NCBI GenBank assembly: GCA_965601665.1
Contig: OZ271833.1
Span: 248,001-312,000, forward strand
Length of the DNA: 64,000 nt
Source: JANQNX01 sp965601665
Lineage (GTDB): Bacteria; Pseudomonadota; Gammaproteobacteria; Eutrophobiales; Eutrophobiaceae
Direction of reading: 5' to 3'
Shown here: positions 59,901-64,000 of the stretch, one piece after another
Numbering within the stretch: the stretch's first letter is position 1
Layout: the number at the start of each line of letters is the position of its first letter
Notes under the pieces: generated by a model
Databases searched by the model: none
Seen by the model: only the letters and a program-made list of their open reading frames with translations
What the model was told of the DNA's origin: nothing
Made by a program: the position numbers and the translations under genes

Positions 59901-60851
59901 GACATTCTCCAGACCAAACTGCAATAACCAATCCTGTTCACCTTGCCTTGTTGCCTCCAGTACGATTTCAGCAGATTGTATGTTGTTCTGATAATTACCT
60001 GCTACCAGTACAACCCCGTCGAGTCCGGCATCGGCAGTGATATCCAACAGCTTGCCAGCTTTCCATTGTGTCCATAGCTTGAGATCGAGAAATCCGCGTT
60101 CTATGTCCACGGCTGTGTTCTCAACGACACTGTCAACGTTTACCTGGTTGGCTTCAATGTACAACACCCCATCCCAGTCAGCTTCCAGCGGATTGCCGAG
60201 CATGTCCATTCGCAAGATCACACTCTTGCCATAGGAAGCGGGAAGGTTTACTGAAGCATCAAGCTGTCTGCGACCATCATCGTTTTTTAAAGCAACACGA
60301 ACCTGTTCGAAATGTTTGAGCGGGGCGCCGCTCTTGTTGTCTGTCCAGTCGATAGTCGCGTCTTCAAGAATGATATAACGCTGCTTCAATAACCACTCTG
60401 TTAATGCCGGGTTAGCTTGCTGTCCGGAGCTGCCTTGCACTGTCTGATTGCTTAAACTGATAGTGCCATCTTCATGGCGCGTAAGGGAAAGTGTTAAGCC
60501 TGCTATCGCCAGGTGTTGTGGAATGATTTCGCCACTCCACAGGCTTGAAAAAATATCAATACCTAGACTGGCTGAATCGAAACGCACAATACGCTGTTTG
60601 CCATTCTGCTCAAGTAAATCAATATCCGTTAAACGCAAGTTAGGGACCCAACCGGTCCAATCGGCACTGATGTCATTAATGACAACAGGATAGTCCATGT
60701 AGTCACTTACCCATGCCTGGATATTTTCCTTATATGAACCTATACCCGGGAGGGCCAGCCTGGCGGCGGTGACAAGTACAGCGGACAGGATTAGTAGTGT
60801 GGCAACCGTATACCACAGCAAGTGATAACAGCTGGTTAGAAACCTATTCAT
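56994..60851 (-). CDS. yhdP: YhdP/AsmA-family protein
   Basis: A very long protein of 1285 residues with one N-terminal transmembrane helix (about 9-30) and a periplasmic beta-rich repeat body typical of the AsmA/TamB/YhdP superfamily. These bridge-like proteins carry phospholipids between the inner and outer membranes. Start ATG 60851 (MNRFLTSCYHLLWYTV); the preceding TTG is less likely. The C-terminal end near 1200-1285 carries the AsmA-like C domain (LDLSDLFEEGFAFDRIEG-type repeats followed by a Gly/Pro-rich helix). It is downstream of rng, the conserved order. Confidence 0.92.
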   Translation of the reverse strand: MNRFLTSCYHLLWYTVATLLILSAVLVTAARLALPGIGSYKENIQAWVSDYMDYPVVINDISADWTGWVPNLRLTDIDLLEQNGKQRIVRFDSASLGIDIFSSLWSGEIIPQHLAIAGLTLSLTRHEDGTISLSNQTVQGSSGQQANPALTEWLLKQRYIILEDATIDWTDNKSGAPLKHFEQVRVALKNDDGRRQLDASVNLPASYGKSVILRMDMLGNPLEADWDGVLYIEANQVNVDSVVENTAVDIERGFLDLKLWTQWKAGKLLDITADAGLDGVVLVAGNYQNNIQSAEIVLEATRQGEQDWLLQFGLENVKTANGLWPASNHELLLRRHAAENNYLVDAKLSFIRLQDIVPPLIYSQTLPIASLKGVDASSVSGDLANTEIKNFSTNQSEVFTFQTQAQQLALKHIQSQLAVDNVNGQIGFDGKELRLAINSQAAVLRLGKFYKEDKKLEQLKASLSLKMEDTPTIDIDTLSFVLEAMPIELSGDIRLDSEAPYFDLIGRISESSIEKLPSLLPLQTHPKFLKWAPNALVGGTLNSCDVIFRGTANKFPFREDEGLFKALLNISDATINYMEGWPYVDQLTAQVVMENDDLFINSSSGYVFDASIAQVNARIPDISQGKRHIFIDGSLSGHTRNLPLFITQSPLRKNRGLYDFSQRQIVGTFDLDIKLDIPLGGGKKSVDGNISFNDTMLETELPGLGLTDMNGSIQFNRSAAWGDNITALYHGRPVSIDVPFDDKKDGRSKFIVSGEADKVFIIQELGGFFPALLNQKHSLFDYFEGGSKWSVAIESIRDPDGQLSRNIVIASPLEGISIALPEPVGKDATSTRPLTIKTTMTGTRINQIDFLYDNFLFPSLYVDNSSDFKMDKIEVDVGKKMPRDQLAAEDIVVRGTIDKLDVGNWFKFFNSKRKPNAAINTPGRSLSLDLDIADLKILNQSYTDTSLTVKHTQPEWQIGFQGDDISGRATYTGSTPTADKKLAMQLERLVIRKQENAKPGSKKITINSIPELDVSVNDFVFHERQLGTARLLTSNQPDRIEITSLDFSKPGMTINTSGNWTQTNDIDQTSIESDIETDSLAALMQTMSGERPNIEDAASSFKMKLNWLDSPVKFDIDKVEGDLGVDVGKGQLIDLNPSAGRLLGLLSITTLPRRLSLDFSDLFEEGFAFDRIEGNFLLQNGEAYTNDLRILAPAADIYISGRTGFVAKDYDQVATVMPKISSSIPVAGALFGPIGIGIGTAIFLAGEVFKSIPEEINKILSYQYSIQGSWANPDIKKLEQDNPSS

Positions 60852-60862
60852 CAAAATCTGGT

Positions 60863-62410
60863 TCAGAGCAGTACGATGTCGTACTGTTCCTGCGTATACA
60901 GAGTCTCAACCTGAAATGTAATTGGACGGCCAATAAATGCTTCAAGTTCTGCAACACTGTCTGATTCATCATCAAGTAATAAATCGACCACTTTTTGAGA
61001 GGCAACAACAAGCAACTTGTTTGCGTCAAATTGTCTGACTTCACGCAGGATTTCCCTGAATATTTCGTAACAAATCGTCTCGGTCGTCTTGATACTGCCA
61101 CGGCCATCACAGGCTGGACAGGGCTCACACAGTATGTGTTCAAGACTTTCGCGGGTACGCTTGCGTGTCACCTGTACCAGCCCCAGTGATGTCATTTCAC
61201 TGAGCGTGGTTTTGGCATGGTCCTTCTCCACGTTTTTTTCAAGTGCGCGTAATACCTGTCTTGAGTGCTCCGGTTCCTGCATGTCGATAAAATCGATGAT
61301 AATTATACCGCCAAGGTTTCTTACCTTGAGTTGCCGGGCGATGGTTTGTGCCGCTTCGAGGTTGGTTTTAAATATGGTTTCTTCCTGGTTGCGATGCCCA
61401 ACAAACGCACCGGTATTCACATCGATGGTCGTCATTGCCTCGGTTTGGTCAATGATCAGATAGCCACCCGACTTTAACTGCACTTTATTTTTCAGTGAGC
61501 GTTGTATCTCGTCATCAACCGAATACAGATCAAGTATCGGATGGCTGCCGGTATAGTATTCGATTCGTCCAAGGAACTCGGGAATAAAATGTTTGGAAAA
61601 CTCCATGACACGCTGGTACGTTTCCTTGGAGTCAATGCGTACTTTTTCTATTTCACTGTGAACCAGGTCGCGCATGGTACGCATGACTAATGGCAAATCC
61701 TCATAAACCAACGCCGGCGGAAACGTGTTCTTGGCGCGTACCATGGTTGAATCCCAGATTTTTCGCAGAAATTCGATATCTCGGTAGAGTTCTTCTTCTG
61801 AAACATTTTCGGCCGCAGTTCTGACGATAAAGCCGCCGCGATTAAGGATTTCAGACTCGCGCATGGCGCCATGTAGTACGACATTGTCCTCATTGCCCAC
61901 GGCCAGTCTGGCAATGCCGGACTGGTACCCAAGTATGATGTTGCGTAGCCGCTCACGTTCTTCTTCAACCTCTATTCGTTGTGAAATACCGATAGATGCG
62001 TATTCAGGAATAAATACGATATATCTTGAAGGAATAGATAAGCGTGTGGTTAATCGTGCGCCTTTGCTGCCTATTGGGTCCTTGATGACCTGCACCAGGA
62101 TTTCCTCGCCTTCCTTCAGAATGGATTCGATCGGTTGTGGTTGTTCCGGCTCCGGTATATCGGTGACGATCTCGTCCTGGTTATTAACGACGATATCCGA
62201 CGTATGGAGAAAGCCCGTTCGTTCCAGGCCAATATCGATGAATGCGGCCTGCATGCCGGGAAGCACGCGCGAAACCCTGCCCTTGAAAATATTGCCAACC
62301 AGACCCCGTTTCAGGGTACGCTCGATATATACCTCCTGCAGTACACCGTTTTCGACAACGGCGACCCGTGTCTCCTGCGGAGTGACGTTGATAAGAATTT
62401 CTTCGCTCAT
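60863..62410 (-). CDS. rng: Ribonuclease G
   Basis: RNase G (515 residues) matures 16S rRNA 5' ends and decays some mRNAs. The N-terminal S1 domain (GNIFKGRVSRVLPGMQAAFIDIG), the two catalytic Asp clusters (TTIDVNTGAFVG and IIIDFIDMQEPEH) and the zinc-link cysteines (CEPCPACDGRG) are present. The start is ATG 62410 (MSEEILINVTPQE); a 43-residue extension upstream runs into the divergent gene and was rejected. It lies 12 bp upstream of yhdP, as in E. coli. Confidence 0.95.
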   Translation of the reverse strand: MSEEILINVTPQETRVAVVENGVLQEVYIERTLKRGLVGNIFKGRVSRVLPGMQAAFIDIGLERTGFLHTSDIVVNNQDEIVTDIPEPEQPQPIESILKEGEEILVQVIKDPIGSKGARLTTRLSIPSRYIVFIPEYASIGISQRIEVEEERERLRNIILGYQSGIARLAVGNEDNVVLHGAMRESEILNRGGFIVRTAAENVSEEELYRDIEFLRKIWDSTMVRAKNTFPPALVYEDLPLVMRTMRDLVHSEIEKVRIDSKETYQRVMEFSKHFIPEFLGRIEYYTGSHPILDLYSVDDEIQRSLKNKVQLKSGGYLIIDQTEAMTTIDVNTGAFVGHRNQEETIFKTNLEAAQTIARQLKVRNLGGIIIIDFIDMQEPEHSRQVLRALEKNVEKDHAKTTLSEMTSLGLVQVTRKRTRESLEHILCEPCPACDGRGSIKTTETICYEIFREILREVRQFDANKLLVVASQKVVDLLLDDESDSVAELEAFIGRPITFQVETLYTQEQYDIVLL

Positions 62411-62551
62411 GGCCGGCTGTAGCTGGGTAATTGGTTTATGCCGAGTACGGATACAGTATATCGTTACTGTACGGTATTTGCCCAGCGCGGAAATAGTTGA
62501 TTCTACGTCAATTACTGGCCGCAACCGCAGTTGCAGCATACACTAGGCAAC

Positions 62552-63994
62552 ATGAAATTTGATGGTTTACGTGCACTGGTTCCCGATTCGGCATTAATCC
62601 TGGACGAGGAATCACGGCGCGTTTACGAATGCGATGGCCTGTCGGCACACCGCGCAATACCGGGATGCGTGGTTTTGCCGGAGACCATTGAGCAGGTTCA
62701 GGCCGTATGCCGCTATTGCTTTGATAACGATATACCCGTAGTAGCACGAGGGGCAGGCACTGGTTTGTCGGGAGGAGCCATGCCGCACGAGAACGGTGTG
62801 TTGTTGAGTCTGGCCAGATTCGACCAGATTCTTGAAATGGATGCCGAGGCCGGGTTGGCCCGGGTCCAGCCCGGGGTGCGCAACCTGGCCATTTCGGAAG
62901 CTGCCGCACCATTTGGTCTTTATTATGCTCCCGATCCCTCGTCACAAATTGCCTGCACGATCGGCGGTAACGTGGCTGAAAATTCGGGTGGTGTCCACTG
63001 CCTTAAATACGGGTTGACGGTACACAATATCCTGCAGCTAAAGCTGGTTACCATCGAGGGAGAACTAATCACAATTGGCAGTCATGCGCTGGATAGTGCT
63101 GGTTATGACTTGTTGGCGTTAATGACCGGTTCCGAGGGCATGCTCGGTATCCTGGTCGAGGTCACAGTGAAACTGCTGGTAAAACCGTCGTTTAACAGGG
63201 TTATTCTGGCGGCATTCGATGATGTAGAAAAAGCCGGTAGTAGCGTGGCAGGCATTATTGCTGAGGGAATTATCCCGGCAGGCCTGGAGATGATGGACCG
63301 TGCCGGCATCAGGGCAGTAGAGGATTTTGTGCATGCCGGTTATCCGGTGGACGCCGAGGCGATCCTGCTGTGTGAAATTGATGGTACAGAGCAACAGGTA
63401 AGCAGTGAACTGGAAGAAGTTTCAGTGTTGTTAAAAAAGTATGGTGCTACCGAGGTTCGCGTTGCCAGGGATGATGCAGAATCCACCCTGTTCTGGGCAG
63501 GGAGAAAAGCGGCTTTTCCTGCGGTTGGCAGAATATCACCCGACTATTACTGCATGGATGGAACGATACCGCGCAAACATCTCGCTGAAGTGTTATCGGG
63601 AATTGGCGCCTTGTCTGAAAAGTACGGACTGGCGGTCGTCAATGTCTTTCATGCAGGTGATGGCAATCTGCATCCATTAATTTTGTACGACGTGGCAAAT
63701 GCGGGCGAGCTGGAGCGTGCTGAACAGTTTGGTAGCGAGATATTACAACTCTGTATCAGCAAGGGTGGCACGATTACCGGCGAACATGGCGTAGGCATAG
63801 AGAAGATCAACGAGATGTGTATCCAGTTCAACCAGGATGAATTAAACCAGTTTCACGCAGTCAAGGCGGTGTTTGATCAAAAAGGGCTATTGAACCCGGG
63901 CAAGGCTGTACCCACGTTAAATCGCTGTGCCGAGTTCGGTGCCATGCATGTGCATCGCGGTGAAGAGAAGTTTCCTGAACTGGAACGTTACTAG
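62552..63994 (+). CDS. glcD: FAD-linked oxidase, GlcD-like (glycolate oxidase subunit)
   Basis: A 480-residue protein of the GlcD group, which with GlcE and GlcF oxidises glycolate to glyoxylate. The FAD-binding PCMH domain carries ARGAGTGLSGGAMPHENGVLLSLARF and PGVRNLAI; the C-terminal domain has HAGDGNLHPLI and GTITGEHGVG, both typical of the FAD/metal site. ATG 62552 (MKFDGLRALVP) was taken; a longer 5' frame overlaps the rng promoter. The gene is complete and ends 6 bp before the right edge, so glcE and glcF may follow. A related D-lactate dehydrogenase is the alternative. Confidence 0.9.
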   Translation: MKFDGLRALVPDSALILDEESRRVYECDGLSAHRAIPGCVVLPETIEQVQAVCRYCFDNDIPVVARGAGTGLSGGAMPHENGVLLSLARFDQILEMDAEAGLARVQPGVRNLAISEAAAPFGLYYAPDPSSQIACTIGGNVAENSGGVHCLKYGLTVHNILQLKLVTIEGELITIGSHALDSAGYDLLALMTGSEGMLGILVEVTVKLLVKPSFNRVILAAFDDVEKAGSSVAGIIAEGIIPAGLEMMDRAGIRAVEDFVHAGYPVDAEAILLCEIDGTEQQVSSELEEVSVLLKKYGATEVRVARDDAESTLFWAGRKAAFPAVGRISPDYYCMDGTIPRKHLAEVLSGIGALSEKYGLAVVNVFHAGDGNLHPLILYDVANAGELERAEQFGSEILQLCISKGGTITGEHGVGIEKINEMCIQFNQDELNQFHAVKAVFDQKGLLNPGKAVPTLNRCAEFGAMHVHRGEEKFPELERY

Positions 63995-64000
63995 CGTCAG

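Noticed and set aside
62411..62539. A 43-residue N-terminal extension of rng
   Set aside because: Known RNase G proteins start at MSEEILIN-type sequence (ATG 62410); the extension is in the divergent promoter region.
1..64000. tRNA, rRNA or prophage genes
   Set aside because: No cloverleaf-like sequences with CCA ends, rRNA motifs, integrase or phage structural genes were found on reading both strands; a covariance search was not possible.

Overview
The window is a contiguous piece of a gammaproteobacterial chromosome of mid GC content. The evidence is a run of gene neighbourhoods typical of that class: cmk-rpsA-ihfB-lapA-lapB-pyrF, mfd followed by a CsiV-like gene, class I adenylate cyclase, glyA-nrdR-ribD-ribE-ribB(X)-ribH-nusB-thiL, nudJ-mnmA, acnB, and yhdP-rng. 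A lanthanide-type PQQ alcohol dehydrogenase (XoxF-like) and the MetAS-type homoserine acyltransferase fit a free-living, probably aquatic organism. The genus cannot be named from sequence alone. No rRNA, tRNA, transposase, integrase or CRISPR array was seen.

Layout. 1-9.8 kb (+): translation and envelope housekeeping genes (cmk end, rpsA, ihfB, lapAB, pyrF, mfd, CsiV-like, dps). 9.8-16.9 kb (-): a GGDEF protein, then CPXCG protein, methylthioinosine phosphorylase, hypoxanthine phosphoribosyltransferase, a DUF815 ATPase and adenylate cyclase. 17.3-23.9 kb (+): glyA, nrdR and the riboflavin operon with nusB and thiL. 23.9-24.4 kb (-): an acyl-CoA thioesterase.

24.4-44.6 kb is an accessory-looking block. 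It holds a 59-residue membrane protein too short for routine gene calling, an M50B-like membrane protease, a small secreted protein, and an O-antigen-ligase/PglL-like protein. These are followed by an 11-gene type IV filament locus: a small protein, three prepilins, a PilM-PilN fusion, PilO-like, PilT-like, PilB-like, PilC-like and PilP-like proteins, and a secretin with a 61-residue glycine-rich insert. The XoxF dehydrogenase, a lipoprotein and a PepSY protein come next. Every major intergenic gap in this block carries one or more copies of a 13-bp palindrome of the form RGGAA-N3-TTCCY, often in pairs 22 bp apart centre to centre. I read this as the operator of an unassigned regulator that ties the block together; no transcription factor is encoded in the block. 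The PepSY gene also has two FNR-type boxes.

44.6-64 kb returns to core metabolism: metAS with a P-loop partner, a MetX-like acyltransferase, a GNAT protein, fumC, a single-domain response regulator, acnB, mnmA-nudJ, a partial Mrp antiporter set (E, F, G, MbhDE-like, B; no C or D), yhdP, rng and a GlcD-like FAD oxidase near the right edge.
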